DNA of 64,000 bases from Rhizohabitans arisaemae (GCF_025996515.1 NZ_BLRH01000034.1:930001-994000), one strand, 5' to 3'. Shown: positions 24,293 through 33,124, counted from the stretch's first letter. The notes: generated by a model not told the origin, from the letters alone. Made by a program: numbers and translations.

Positions 24293-24853
24293 TCACGGGC
24301 CGTAGACCGCGACGCCGACGGGGACTTCGGCCTTGATCGCGTCGATGACGACGGCGGCCGATCGCGGGGTGAACCCGCCGTACAGCTCGATGAGTTCGGC
24401 CTCGCCGCCGGCGACGAGGTCCACCGCGACGGCCGCCGCGGCCGCCACGTCGGGGACCGCCACGAAGAGGGCGGTGCCGCCCTCGTGCTCCCGCAGGTCC
24501 CGGTCTCCGGCCGGGTCGGCGCCCTCGTGCAGGTAGACGAAGGCGGCGGCCAGCCGTTCCCCGGCTTCGAACCGGGCCTTGTACGCGGCGACGCCGGTCA
24601 GCGACTCCAGGCCGAACAGCACAAGCCCGACGGGCACCGCACCGTCGACGGCCCGGTACACGGCGGCCGCCGCGGCCGGGCCGAACGCCCCGCACAGCTC
24701 GATGCGTCCGACGCCGTCGGCGATCAGGTCGAGCGCGGTCTTCGCCGCGGTTTCGGGGTCCGGCACCCCGATGATCGTGGTCCGGCCTCCGGCGTCCGCC
24801 CGTACCAGGGGCCCGACCGGGTCCAGGTGGATGATTGCCTTGTCGAAACCCAT
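24293..24853 (-). CDS. double DUF6506 protein
   Basis: 186 residues comprising two homologous halves: IIGVPDPETAAKTALDLIADG followed by ELCGAFGPAAAAAVYRAV and VPVGLVLFGLES, then VAVPDVAAAAAVAVDLVAGG followed by ELYGGFTPRSAAVVIDAIK and VPVGVAVYGP. Each half matches the small DUF6506 family, normally a single module of about 100 residues. Cytoplasmic alpha/beta protein of unknown function. ATG at 24853 has AAGG upstream. A palindrome lies about 105 bp upstream of the start. Confidence 0.75.
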   Translation of the reverse strand: MGFDKAIIHLDPVGPLVRADAGGRTTIIGVPDPETAAKTALDLIADGVGRIELCGAFGPAAAAAVYRAVDGAVPVGLVLFGLESLTGVAAYKARFEAGERLAAAFVYLHEGADPAGDRDLREHEGGTALFVAVPDVAAAAAVAVDLVAGGEAELIELYGGFTPRSAAVVIDAIKAEVPVGVAVYGP

Positions 24854-24956
24854 GGCGGTGCCTTTCAGCCTCGGCACGGCCGCGCGCGGGTGGGCGCGCA
24901 GCCGTACGGATGTCTCTCGAAGGCGTCGCCTGTCGTCGACGCCATGATCAGACTAG

Positions 24957-24978
24957 GACCTCTACCAAAGTAGAGGTC
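24957..24978. promoter_or_regulatory. perfect palindrome, possible operator
   Basis: GACCTCTAC-CAAA-GTAGAGGTC, 9-bp perfect arms. It overlaps the stop codon of the methyltransferase gene and lies upstream of the DUF6506 gene, so it could be an operator (MarR/HxlR-like spacing) for the latter or a short terminator of the former. No regulator gene is adjacent. Confidence 0.45.
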
Positions 24979-26077
24979 AATGATCTCTTCGAATCCGGTC
25001 GTCGGATCCGCCGGACGGCTCGCGCGGAACGAGCCGGACGACGGACGGACGGGATCCGAACAGGCTGACCTGCTGGACGTATGTGGGCACGAGCCCGTAC
25101 CGGATGGCGGCGGCCAGGTCCCCGGTGTCGGGGATCAGCACCACGGCGCTCCCGGTGGGGGTGAGTACCCGGCGGATCTCGGCCCACCAGCGCTCGGGTG
25201 CGCCGGCGAGCCTGCCACCCGCCCTGACCTGGGCACCCCAGGGCGGATTGGCGACGACCCGGTCGACGCTCCCGTCCGCCAGCGGCAGGTCCCCGGCGTC
25301 CGCCGCGCCCACCCGGACCGCGGTGGAGCCGGCGGCGTTGACCCTCGCGGCCCGGAGCGCGGCCGGATCCAGGTCGTAGCCCTGGAAGCGGCCGAGGGGC
25401 TGCGCCCTCTCCGCCTCGATGAGCAGGGTTCCCGCGCCGCAGCACGGATCCAGGACCCGCTGGCCGGGGAGGACGTCGGCGAGGATGGCCATCGCCGCGG
25501 CCACCGGCGGGTGCAGGGTGCCCGGGATCGTGGCTCGCTTGTAGTCGCGCCGATGCGCGGGCCGGAGGCCGATCCGCAGCATCAGGGTGGCGTGTTCGCC
25601 GTCGAGGGTGAGCCGCCATCCGCCGTCGAGGTCCGGCGGCGGGGTGCCGTCCCGGCGGGAACGGTAGGGCACGCCGAGCCGCCGGGCCAGGGCCGACCCG
25701 ATCACGTCTTCGGCGTCGTAGCGGTTGAAGTTCCGCCTGCCCAGAAAGGACGCCGAGACCTCGACCCCGGTGAGCCGGCCCCGGCCCCCGTAGGCCCGCC
25801 GACGTGCCAGCAGCGAGTCGAGGTCGAGCGCGGCGGTCAGCTCGGCGAGTCCGCCCAGTCCGGCTCTGACCCGCCCGATGTCGGGGATCCGGCCGGCGAG
25901 CAGGAACACGTCGTCGGCGGTGCGCGGCTCGATCCACCGGGCCGGGGGTGCCGCCTGGAACCGCACCTCGCGATGGCCGAGGCCGGTGACCGTGCCGAGT
26001 TCGGCCCGCAGGATCTCGGTGGCCGCGATGGGCTCCAGACCGCGGATGCACCGCGCCACCAGGCGCGCCGCCGTCAC
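24977..26077 (-). CDS. THUMP-type class I SAM-dependent RNA methyltransferase
   Basis: 366 residues. N-terminal THUMP-like part (LVARCIRGLEPIAATEIL, REVRFQAAPP), then the Rossmann methyltransferase: HPPVAAAMAILADV, DPCCGAGTLLIEAERA (motif I), YDLDPAALRAARVNA, VANPPWGAQV (motif IV, NPPW, the base-flipping site of N-methyltransferases) and VLIPDTGD. Fits the RlmL/Trm-G10 type acting on rRNA or tRNA guanine; the exact target is not determinable. GTG at 26077 is the likely start but lacks a clear ribosome site. Confidence 0.85.
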   Translation of the reverse strand: MTAARLVARCIRGLEPIAATEILRAELGTVTGLGHREVRFQAAPPARWIEPRTADDVFLLAGRIPDIGRVRAGLGGLAELTAALDLDSLLARRRAYGGRGRLTGVEVSASFLGRRNFNRYDAEDVIGSALARRLGVPYRSRRDGTPPPDLDGGWRLTLDGEHATLMLRIGLRPAHRRDYKRATIPGTLHPPVAAAMAILADVLPGQRVLDPCCGAGTLLIEAERAQPLGRFQGYDLDPAALRAARVNAAGSTAVRVGAADAGDLPLADGSVDRVVANPPWGAQVRAGGRLAGAPERWWAEIRRVLTPTGSAVVLIPDTGDLAAAIRYGLVPTYVQQVSLFGSRPSVVRLVPREPSGGSDDRIRRDH

Positions 26078-26503
26078 AGGACGGAGGGGGTGCCGGGCCG
26101 CGGAAAGGCGAGAAAGCGCACGGAGATGTGCACAGTGATCATTTCTCCCACGTCGCGATTCGGGGCAGCGCTCCGCCACCCCGCCTCGTCGGCGACGGGT
26201 TCTCCTCGTCTCGCCGACGGGTCGCTAACGCAGGAAGAAGAAGTTCACGGGGCGACCCTAGCAGGCCTGGACCACCGGTTGATCCCTGATTGTCCGCGTA
26301 CGCGGGATATAGTTGACATCGACTATTCTATATTGGATAGTTGATATCAATCAAACACCCTTCTGGACGGCGGGCCGCCACCGGCAGCGACGTCCCCGGG
26401 GCCCTCTCATCGACGACGGAAGCCGCCTGGTCACCGGCCCTATCCGATCCCCGGGCCGGCTGGACCACCTCCAGACCTGCCAGGAGTACTTCAGGAGACG
26501 TCA
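26078..26503. other. intergenic region upstream of the FAD monooxygenase
   Basis: 426 bp. Contains an A/T-rich promoter-like stretch (TTGACA at 26313) overlapping a long dyad (26318-26345), then about 155 bp of leader before the monooxygenase start. No gene supported. Confidence 0.5.
26318..26345. promoter_or_regulatory. dyad operator over the monooxygenase promoter
   Basis: ATC-N-ACTAT-N10-ATAGT-N-GAT, an A/T-rich inverted repeat in a very GC-rich genome, immediately downstream of a TTGACA hexamer. PadR- and MarR-type regulators use this kind of site; the PadR gene at 27915 is a candidate binder. Confidence 0.5.
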
Positions 26504-27736
26504 ATGGCACCTGTGAAGAACGCGTTGATCATCGGCGGGGGGATCGGCGGGCCGGTCGCTGCGATGGCGCTGCGCAAGGCCGGGATCGAGTCCACGGTCT
26601 ACGAGGCGTACGACGACACGGCGGACGGCGTCGGCGCCATGCTCACCGTCGCACCCAACGGACTGGACGCCCTCCGGATCATCGGCGCGGACAAGTCGGT
26701 CCAAGCGATCGGCCTGCCGATGAAGGACTTGAACATGATGGACGGAAAGGGCCGGACCATGGGCGCCTTCCGGGCACTGGCCGGACTACCGCCCAGCCGA
26801 AGCGTCTGGCGATCGGACCTCCACCGCGCCCTGCGCGACGTGGCCACCGCGCAGGGCGTCCGGATCGAGTACGGCAAGCGCCTGGTCAGGGTGGACGAAA
26901 GGCCGGACGGTGTCGTGGCGTTCTTCGCCGACGGGAGCACCGCCGACGGGAACGTGCTCGTGGGCGCCGACGGCATCCACTCCACCGTCCGCTCACTGAT
27001 AGATCCGCAGGCACCCGGCCCGAGCACCGTCCCCCTGCTCAACTTCGGCGCCGTCGCCGACTACTCGGTCCCGGGCGCCGCGTCCGACGCCGTCTACTTC
27101 GTGTTCGGCCGCCGGGCCTTCTTCGGCTACTGGCTCCAGCCCGACGGCACCACCGCGTGGTACGCCAACGTCCCGCACCACGCGCGCATGACCGCCGCGG
27201 AGGCGCGCAGAACACCGCCGTCCGAGTGGCTGCGCCGGCTCCAGGAGATCTACGCCGACGACGTGCCCGGCCGTGACCTGGCCGGACACACCCGGGCCGA
27301 CCGGCTGTCCGCCTTCGGCACCAACGCGATCATGCCGTCGGTACCCCACTGGTACCGGGACCGCATGGTCCTGGTCGGAGACTCGGCGCACGCGCCCTCC
27401 CCCAGCTCCGGACAGGGCGCGTCGCAGGCCATGGAGAGCGCGGTCCAGCTGGCCCGCTGCCTGCGCGACATCCCCGACCTGGGGAGCGCGTTCGCCGCCT
27501 ACGAAGGGTTGCGCCGGGGCCGGGTCGAGAGGATCGCCGCCCGTGCCGCCAGGACCAACGACAGCAAGAGCTACGGACCGGTCGCCAAGACGATGATGCG
27601 GCTGATGATGCCGCTCGCGACGAAGACCTTCCTGACCGCCGAGAAGACGCTCGGCCCCGAGCAGCGTTACCGGATCGACTGGGACGCCCCGGTCACCGGG
27701 GAGACCCCCGTCCCGGTACCGAACCGCCGAACGTAG
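26504..27736 (+). CDS. FAD-dependent aromatic-type monooxygenase
   Basis: 410 residues, group A flavoprotein monooxygenase. Dinucleotide fold ALIIGGGIGGPVAAMALRKAG, DG motif VGADGIHSTVR, and GD motif RMVLVGDSAHAPSPSSGQGASQAMESA. It hydroxylates or epoxidises a small organic substrate using NAD(P)H and O2; often a xenobiotic or antibiotic detoxifier (TetX-like) or a biosynthetic tailoring enzyme. CAGGAG precedes the ATG. Followed by a PadR gene on the same strand and preceded by an operator-like dyad, suggesting ligand-induced expression. Confidence 0.9.
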   Translation: MAPVKNALIIGGGIGGPVAAMALRKAGIESTVYEAYDDTADGVGAMLTVAPNGLDALRIIGADKSVQAIGLPMKDLNMMDGKGRTMGAFRALAGLPPSRSVWRSDLHRALRDVATAQGVRIEYGKRLVRVDERPDGVVAFFADGSTADGNVLVGADGIHSTVRSLIDPQAPGPSTVPLLNFGAVADYSVPGAASDAVYFVFGRRAFFGYWLQPDGTTAWYANVPHHARMTAAEARRTPPSEWLRRLQEIYADDVPGRDLAGHTRADRLSAFGTNAIMPSVPHWYRDRMVLVGDSAHAPSPSSGQGASQAMESAVQLARCLRDIPDLGSAFAAYEGLRRGRVERIAARAARTNDSKSYGPVAKTMMRLMMPLATKTFLTAEKTLGPEQRYRIDWDAPVTGETPVPVPNRRT

Positions 27737-27831
27737 CGATCGCCTACACCGACGGAGGCGACGCCGTTCACCTGAGCGGTCCCAGCCGACCCGGCCCCTG
27801 GTTGATCCAAGATTGCCCCCTTTCCCTCATA

Positions 27832-27868
27832 GTGGTAACCACAGTGGCAACCGGTGGTTGGCGCCAAC
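27832..27868. promoter_or_regulatory. cluster of overlapping dyads before PadR
   Basis: Three dyads in 37 bp: GTGGT-A-ACCAC (27832-27842), CAACC-N3-GGTTG (27848-27860) and the 12-bp palindrome GTTGGCGCCAAC (27857-27868). They lie about 50 bp upstream of the PadR start and could be its autoregulatory site or a folded leader. Confidence 0.5.
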
Positions 27869-27914
27869 TGGTTGGGCTTGGGTAGTCGAGAGTCGACCAA
27901 GAGATGAGGCTGTC

Positions 27915-28520
27915 ATGGACAAGCGCCGCAAAGTGGCCAATCCACTGGCGCTCGCCGTGCTCGCCTGGCTGCTGACCGAGCCGATGCACCCCTACGAGCT
28001 GGGGCGCAGGCTGAAGGAGTCGGGCAAGGACCGCAACATCAAGTACAACCGGAGCTCCCTCTACATGGTTGTGGAGCAGCTGAACAAGGCCGGATTCATC
28101 GCCGCGCAGGAGACCCTGCGCGACACCCAGCGCCCCGAACGGACCGTCTACGGGCTTACCGACGAAGGCCGGGAGGAGCTCTACGACTGGATGCGCGAGC
28201 TGATCGCCGTCCCCCAGCACGAGTACCCGCGGTTCGGGGTCGCCCTCTCCCTGCTGAGCGTGCTCGCCCCCGACGAGGCGGTGGGGCTGCTCGGCCGCAG
28301 GCTGATCGCGTTGACGCTGGAGATCGACGAGATCCGCGCCGGGGTTCGGGCCGCCGTCGACGGCGGTGCCCTCTGGGTGTTCCTGATCGAGGAGGAGTAC
28401 CGGCTGGCCCTGCTGGAGGCCGAGAGCCGCTTCGTCACGGGCCTCGTCGAATCGCTGAGCCGGCCGGACTACCTCCTGGCCTGGCAGGAGTACCTGGGAA
28501 AACGCGGACGGCGGCGGTGA
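27915..28520 (+). CDS. PadR-family transcriptional regulator
   Basis: 201 residues. PadR winged helix at about 8-85: LALAVLAWLLTEPMHPYELGRRLKE, YNRSSLYMVVEQLNKAGFI, RPERTVYGLTDEGREEL. The C-terminal helical dimerisation domain (about 100-200) is of the longer PadR-s2/Vir type. GAGG lies 8 nt before the ATG at 27915. Its neighbour on the same strand is the FAD monooxygenase, which it may control. A strong terminator follows. Confidence 0.9.
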   Translation: MDKRRKVANPLALAVLAWLLTEPMHPYELGRRLKESGKDRNIKYNRSSLYMVVEQLNKAGFIAAQETLRDTQRPERTVYGLTDEGREELYDWMRELIAVPQHEYPRFGVALSLLSVLAPDEAVGLLGRRLIALTLEIDEIRAGVRAAVDGGALWVFLIEEEYRLALLEAESRFVTGLVESLSRPDYLLAWQEYLGKRGRRR

Positions 28521-28623
28521 CAGGGGCATCGATCGCCGGTGGCGGCGCCGCCGGGCCGGTCACGGCGGCACCGCCGCGCGAGCCGCGATCGGGACGCTTT
28601 CCCGCCGGGTACGGCGAGGCGGA

Positions 28624-28653
28624 CCGCTCCCGGGCCGCCGGGCCCGGGAGCGG
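28624..28653. terminator. bidirectional terminator
   Basis: Perfect 13-bp stem CCGCTCCCGGGCC with a 4-nt loop, between the convergent PadR (ends 28520) and LUD (ends 28657) genes. Confidence 0.75.
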
Positions 28654-28656
28654 CGG

Positions 28657-29307
28657 TCAGAAGCCGATCGCCTCGCGGACGAGGATCAGGGAACAGCGGT
28701 TCTCAAACATCTCGTTGTCGATGATGAGAATCTTGGACAGCAGCGCGGGGACGCCGTGCGCCGCCCGCATCCGGGCGTCCTCGCGGGGGTAGGCGTAGGT
28801 CTCGATCCGGCGCATCGCGGTGTCCAGGTCAGGGACGATCTTCTGGGCGCCGACCACCCAGACGACCTCCGCCGCACCGAAGCTGTAGAGGGCGAGCTGG
28901 CTTCCGCTGCCCGAGGCGGCGAGGAGCCGGCCGTCCTCGGTGACCGCGTGCAGGCTCCCGACCACCACGCCGGGGGCCCCGCCGAGGGAGCGCATCTCGT
29001 CGATCCGCCCCTCCTGCTGCAGCGCCACCAGCTTGGGGCGGAGCGCGTCGTACCGGCCGGAGGCGTTGATGTCCTCGTCCAGGCCGGAGACGCGGAGGGT
29101 CTCACTGGAGACGGTGAAGACGCTCCGGTCCGCGGGCAGGCGGTCGTTGACCAGGACGCGGGCCTGCTCCGGGGTGTCGACGACCTCGACGGTGTAGCCC
29201 TTGGCCCGCAGCGCGGCGGCGGCTCGCCGGATTTGCGACTCGTCGGCGGGCCGCTCGAACCGGGTGTCGAGGTCCAGGCCGGCCTCGGTCGTGGTGAGTG
29301 TGGTCAT
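28657..29307 (-). CDS. LUD-domain protein (LutC/DUF162 fold)
   Basis: 216 residues. YTVEVVDTPEQARVLVNDRL and VFTVSSETLRVSGL, then VVVGSLHAVTEDGRLLAASGSGSQLALYSFGAAEVVWVVGAQKIVPDLDTAMRRI, the conserved core of the LUD (lactate utilisation) family. It is stand-alone, with no LutA/LutB partner nearby, so a role in lactate oxidation is not supported. It lies 33 bp downstream of the DoxX gene on the same strand and is probably co-transcribed. Confidence 0.85.
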   Translation of the reverse strand: MTTLTTTEAGLDLDTRFERPADESQIRRAAAALRAKGYTVEVVDTPEQARVLVNDRLPADRSVFTVSSETLRVSGLDEDINASGRYDALRPKLVALQQEGRIDEMRSLGGAPGVVVGSLHAVTEDGRLLAASGSGSQLALYSFGAAEVVWVVGAQKIVPDLDTAMRRIETYAYPREDARMRAAHGVPALLSKILIIDNEMFENRCSLILVREAIGF

Positions 29308-29340
29308 CGGGTTCCTCTCGGGGTTGAGGCGGGCGGAAGG

Positions 29341-29694
29341 TCAGAGGGTGGTCGCGACGATCACGCCGGTGACCGCGGAGAACACCAGGAGCGCGATCGA
29401 GGGGAAGGTGTCCTTGAGTCCGTCGCGATACCTGATGTGGTAGCCGGCGGCGCCGAGCATGAGCAGGGCCAGACCGGCCGCGGCGGCGACGCCGAGCACG
29501 CCGATCCACAGGCCGGTGAGGAGTCCGAGGGCGCCCAGCAGCTCCAGGGCGCCGATGGTCCGGGTGAGCCCGGCGGAGACGCCCATCCGGGCGAGGGCCT
29601 TCACGGCCTCGGCTTTGCCGGTGACCTTGGGGAACCCGGCCCCCGTGAAGGCGAGGGCGAGCAGAACGGAGAGGACGACGGCGGCTGTGGACAT
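29341..29694 (-). CDS. DoxX-family membrane protein
   Basis: 117 residues with four predicted membrane helices: VVLSVLLALAFTGAGFPKVTG, IGALELLGALGLLTGLWIG, VAAAAGLALLMLGAAGYHI and FPSIALLVFSAVTGVIVATTL. DoxX-like proteins are small membrane proteins linked to redox or sulfur metabolism. The upstream A/T-rich gap (29695-29831) has a TTCATTGAA dyad and a TATATT -10-like hexamer that could drive this gene and the LUD gene. Confidence 0.87.
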   Translation of the reverse strand: MSTAAVVLSVLLALAFTGAGFPKVTGKAEAVKALARMGVSAGLTRTIGALELLGALGLLTGLWIGVLGVAAAAGLALLMLGAAGYHIRYRDGLKDTFPSIALLVFSAVTGVIVATTL

Positions 29695-29831
29695 GGTTCG
29701 CGATCTCCCGCGGTGGAATATACTTCAATGAATGAACCATGTTTTAGCAGAAGTAATTCCGTCACGTCGAGCCGGGGCCCGAATTTCCCTGGTGACAGGG
29801 GTGGAGTACCACCGACCGGACAGAAGGAGCG

Positions 29832-30470
29832 CTAACTCTCCGTGAAAGTCAGGTACCAGCCCCAGGCGTCGCCCTGCTCCTTGGCGGTCTTCACGAAGTC
29901 CTGGACGGTCTCCCGGCGGGCCCAGTCACGCTGGAGTTCACAGGCGACCGAGTTCCAGGTGGTGAGCTGCGCGCCGGCCTGGTGGACCCGGGCGAGTGAG
30001 CTGCGGTGCGACTCGACCGTGGTGCCGCCGAGGGCGTCGACCACCGGGTAGACCTCGTAACCCTCACGAAGGGCGTCGAGGGTCGGGAAAAGGAGGCAGG
30101 CCTCGGTCCACAGCGCACCGATGATCAGCTTTCGCCGCCCGGTCGCCTTCACCGCGTCGACGAACTCCCGGTCCTCCCAGGAGTTGATCGAGGTACGGTC
30201 GATGGACGGGATCCCCGACAGCTCCCCGCGGAGCTGCGGGACCGTCTCCTCGTTCACCCCGGTCTCGACGTTGACCGTGGAAAGCACGATCGGCAGGCCG
30301 AAACGCCGCGCCGTCCTGGCCAGGGCGACCACGTTGCCGATCAGATCACCGGTCGGCATGGACCGCACCGTGTAGATCTGCGGCGGCTGATAGTCGATCA
30401 GGATCAGTGCCGAATTCTCCGGGGTGAGCAGGTGATCGGCCTCGGGATCGCGCCTGGGCATGCTCGTCAT
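29832..30470 (-). CDS. isochorismatase-family cysteine hydrolase
   Basis: 212 residues. Catalytic triad region: Asp in ALILIDYQPPQ, Lys in ATGRRKLIIGALWTEACLLF with the nucleophilic Cys following WTEA, and DALGGTTVESHRSSL. YcaC-like subgroup (hydrolases of amides or esters, substrate unassigned). ATG at 30470 preceded by AGGGGGA. Same strand as DoxX and LUD, 137 bp upstream, and probably a separate transcript. Confidence 0.88.
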   Translation of the reverse strand: MTSMPRRDPEADHLLTPENSALILIDYQPPQIYTVRSMPTGDLIGNVVALARTARRFGLPIVLSTVNVETGVNEETVPQLRGELSGIPSIDRTSINSWEDREFVDAVKATGRRKLIIGALWTEACLLFPTLDALREGYEVYPVVDALGGTTVESHRSSLARVHQAGAQLTTWNSVACELQRDWARRETVQDFVKTAKEQGDAWGWYLTFTES

Positions 30471-30631
30471 CGTGTCCCCCTGGGGTCCGCGACCCGGTGA
30501 TCCGGATCGCCGCCGGTACGCGGCCCGACCGGCCACGCGGGGTCACGTTGCCGGGACGCCCGGCGGCAAACCCGGCTCGCGGCTTTCTTGGGGACGACGT
30601 GGGGAAACGCGGAGTCTGCGGGAACTCCGGA

Positions 30632-31225
30632 CTAAAGGGCGATCAGCTTCTCCAAGGTGCGCAGGCACAGGCTGAGCGCCTCGTGTTTGGGCACACCCCC
30701 CTCGGGCGGCCGCTGCCAGGCGTTGCAGTGCTGCCAGGCCGCGTACAGCAGCGCCCAGAGCGTCATCTGCAGCCACTCGGCGTTCAGCGCCGGGTCGATC
30801 GTGCCTTCGGCCTGGCCTCTGCGGATCAGCTCGACGACGGTGCGATCGGAGTCGCTCTCCTCCTCCCACACCTCGCCCATCCCCAGGTTCGGCTCGTTGA
30901 ACAGCAGCATGAGACCGCTGCCGAGCTCGAAGTACTCCTGGCAGAGCCGCTTGAGCGCGTCCTGCGCCGCACCCTCACCGGGCCTGGCCCGCGCGGTGGC
31001 GTTCTCGATCTTCTCCAGCACGTCGTGGCCGAGCGCGCTGATCAGGTCTGTGCGTTCGGGGAAGTACCGGTGGATCGTGGTACGCCCGACGCCCGCGGCC
31101 GCGGCGACGTCCCCCAGTGACGCGGCCGGGTCCTGGCCGAGGACGACGACGGCTGCGTCGAGGATCGCCCGGCGGGTTCTGGCACGCGTCCGGGTCTCGG
31201 CACCGGCTGGAGAGTCCACACTCAC
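30632..31225 (-). CDS. TetR-family repressor of the adjacent ABC exporter
   Basis: About 197 residues. HTH: RRAILDAAVVVLGQDPAASLGDVAAAAGVGRTTIHRYFPERTDLISAL. C-terminal ligand domain with Trp-rich WLQMTLWALLYAAWQHCNAW. GTG at 31225 is the most likely start (others at 31219 and 31270); no ribosome site is visible, so translation may be leaderless. Divergent from the ABC exporter with a perfect operator-like palindrome between them; probably a drug-sensing repressor. Confidence 0.88.
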   Translation of the reverse strand: MSVDSPAGAETRTRARTRRAILDAAVVVLGQDPAASLGDVAAAAGVGRTTIHRYFPERTDLISALGHDVLEKIENATARARPGEGAAQDALKRLCQEYFELGSGLMLLFNEPNLGMGEVWEEESDSDRTVVELIRRGQAEGTIDPALNAEWLQMTLWALLYAAWQHCNAWQRPPEGGVPKHEALSLCLRTLEKLIAL

Positions 31226-31273
31226 ATGTGCATAGTAGGGGCCTGTTCCGCAATGGGTCAAAGTTGACACGAA

Positions 31274-31291
31274 TAGAACATTGATGTTCTA
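31274..31291. promoter_or_regulatory. TetR operator in the ABC exporter promoter
   Basis: TAGAACAT-TG-ATGTTCTA, perfect 8-bp arms. It begins 4 bp after a TTGACA -35 hexamer (31264-31269) and ends 9 bp before the exporter ATG, so a bound repressor would cover the promoter and start region. Confidence 0.7.
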
Positions 31292-31300
31292 CTTTCGAGC

Positions 31301-33124
31301 ATGTCTGCTCCGGAAAACGTCACCAAAACGGGGCCACAGCACGCCGCCCCGACGCTCCCGCGGCTCCGGATCCTGTGGTCGTTCGCCCGTCCCCACACCG
31401 GAAAACTGATCCTCGCGCTCCTGCTGGCGCTCGTCGTGACCGCGATGGGCCTGGTCACCCCGATGGTGACCAAGTGGGTCCTCGACACGCTCAGCTCGTC
31501 GGCCTCCCTCACCGGCCCCATCGTCAGCCTGCTGATCCTGCTGGTCGTCGGCGCCGGGATCGGGCTCTGGCAGTGGATCATCGTCGGCACGCTGGGCGAA
31601 CGCGTCGTCCTGGACGCCCGGGAGTCCATGGTCCGGAGGTTCCTCCGCGCCAAGATCCCCGTGATCGCCAAACACCCCACCGGTGAGCTGGTCACCCGGG
31701 TCACCTCCGACACGCTGTTGCTCCGGGAGGCCGCCTCCTCCAGCGTCATCGGGCTGATCAACGGGGTCATCATGCTCATCGGCACCCTGGTGATGATGGG
31801 TGTCCTGGACCTGGTGCTCCTCGGCACCACCGTCGCCGCCGTGGTGCTGGTCTCGATCACCTTCGCCCTGCTCATGCCCTCGATCGCCAAGGCGCAGGAG
31901 CAGTCCCAGGACCACATCGGCCGGCTCGGCGGGCTCCTGGAGAGCTCGCTCCGGGCGATCCGGACCGTCAAGGTGAGCCGTGCCGAAAAGCGGCAGGGGG
32001 ACCGGATCATCACCGAGGCGCGGGCCTCCACCCGGTTCAGCGTCCGCGCCGTGCGCAAGGAGGCGACCGCCATGACGGTCGCCTGGTCGGGGATCCAGCT
32101 CGCGATCATCCTCATCCTCGGCATCGGGGCCTGGCGGGTCGGCCTGGGCGAGCTGGAGGTGTCCAGCCTGATCGCGTTCCTGCTCTACGCGTTCGCCCTC
32201 ATGGATCCGGTCACCCAGCTCAGCACCAACGTCACCGCCCTGCAGGCCGGGATCGCCGCCGCCGAGCGGATCAAGGCGATCGACGCGATCGACGTCGAGA
32301 CCGACCCGCCGGGCGCGCACGGCGAGGTGCCCGCCGCAGACCGTACCGGCGGCCAGGTCCCGGTACTTGAGCTGCGCAAGGTCACCGCCGCGTACGGGCC
32401 TGAGGCCGAACCCGCGGTCAAGGCGGTGGACCTGGCCATCCCGCGGCACGGTCACACCGCGATCGTCGGCCCCTCGGGGGCGGGCAAGACGACCCTGTTC
32501 TCCCTCATCCTGCGGTTCCTGGAACCCCAGGGCGGGGAACTGCTCCTGGACGGCCGCCCGTACCGGGACTACACCTACGACGAACTGCGCGGACGCCTGG
32601 CGTACGTGGAGCAGGAGACCCCGGTGGTGCCCGGAACGATCCGGGAGAACCTGCTCCTCTCCGAACCCGACGCGGCCGAGGAGGAACTGCGCCGGGTCCT
32701 GCGGGAGGTACGGCTGGAGGAGCTGGTGGACTCACTGGAGGACGGACTGGACACGCCGCTCTCCTCCACCTCGGTCTCCGGCGGCCAGCGGCAGCGGGTC
32801 GCGCTCGCCCGCGCGCTGCTGCGCACCCCCGACATCCTGCTGCTGGACGAGGCGACCGCGCAGCTGGACGGGCTCACCGAGGCGGCGATCCACGACTGCA
32901 TCCGGCACCGCGCCGAGACCGGGGCCGTCGTCACGGTCGCGCACCGGCTGTCCACGGTGATCGACGCCGACACGATTCTGGTGATGGAGGACGGCCGGGT
33001 CCGGGCCCGGGGCGACCATGCCACGCTGCTCGCGACCGACGAGCTCTACCGGGAGCTGGTCAAGGCGCTGCGCATCGCCACGGATGCCGAATCCGAGCGG
33101 GCGGACATCGTCTCCGTCCACTGA
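31301..33124 (+). CDS. ABC-type multidrug exporter, fused permease and ATPase
   Basis: 607 residues. Six-helix transmembrane domain (about 30-310), then nucleotide-binding domain: GPSGAGKTTLFSLI (Walker A, about 395), SVSGGQRQRVALARAL (signature), ILLLDEATAQLD (Walker B plus catalytic Glu) and VAHRLST (H loop). Half-size B-type exporter that should work as a homodimer moving lipophilic compounds out of the cell. Controlled by the divergent TetR through the palindrome upstream. Confidence 0.95.
   Translation: MSAPENVTKTGPQHAAPTLPRLRILWSFARPHTGKLILALLLALVVTAMGLVTPMVTKWVLDTLSSSASLTGPIVSLLILLVVGAGIGLWQWIIVGTLGERVVLDARESMVRRFLRAKIPVIAKHPTGELVTRVTSDTLLLREAASSSVIGLINGVIMLIGTLVMMGVLDLVLLGTTVAAVVLVSITFALLMPSIAKAQEQSQDHIGRLGGLLESSLRAIRTVKVSRAEKRQGDRIITEARASTRFSVRAVRKEATAMTVAWSGIQLAIILILGIGAWRVGLGELEVSSLIAFLLYAFALMDPVTQLSTNVTALQAGIAAAERIKAIDAIDVETDPPGAHGEVPAADRTGGQVPVLELRKVTAAYGPEAEPAVKAVDLAIPRHGHTAIVGPSGAGKTTLFSLILRFLEPQGGELLLDGRPYRDYTYDELRGRLAYVEQETPVVPGTIRENLLLSEPDAAEEELRRVLREVRLEELVDSLEDGLDTPLSSTSVSGGQRQRVALARALLRTPDILLLDEATAQLDGLTEAAIHDCIRHRAETGAVVTVAHRLSTVIDADTILVMEDGRVRARGDHATLLATDELYRELVKALRIATDAESERADIVSVH

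Noticed and set aside
28657-29307. Lactate utilisation protein LutC
   Set aside because: LUD fold is clear but LutA and LutB are absent and the neighbours are DoxX and isochorismatase, so a lactate role is not supported.
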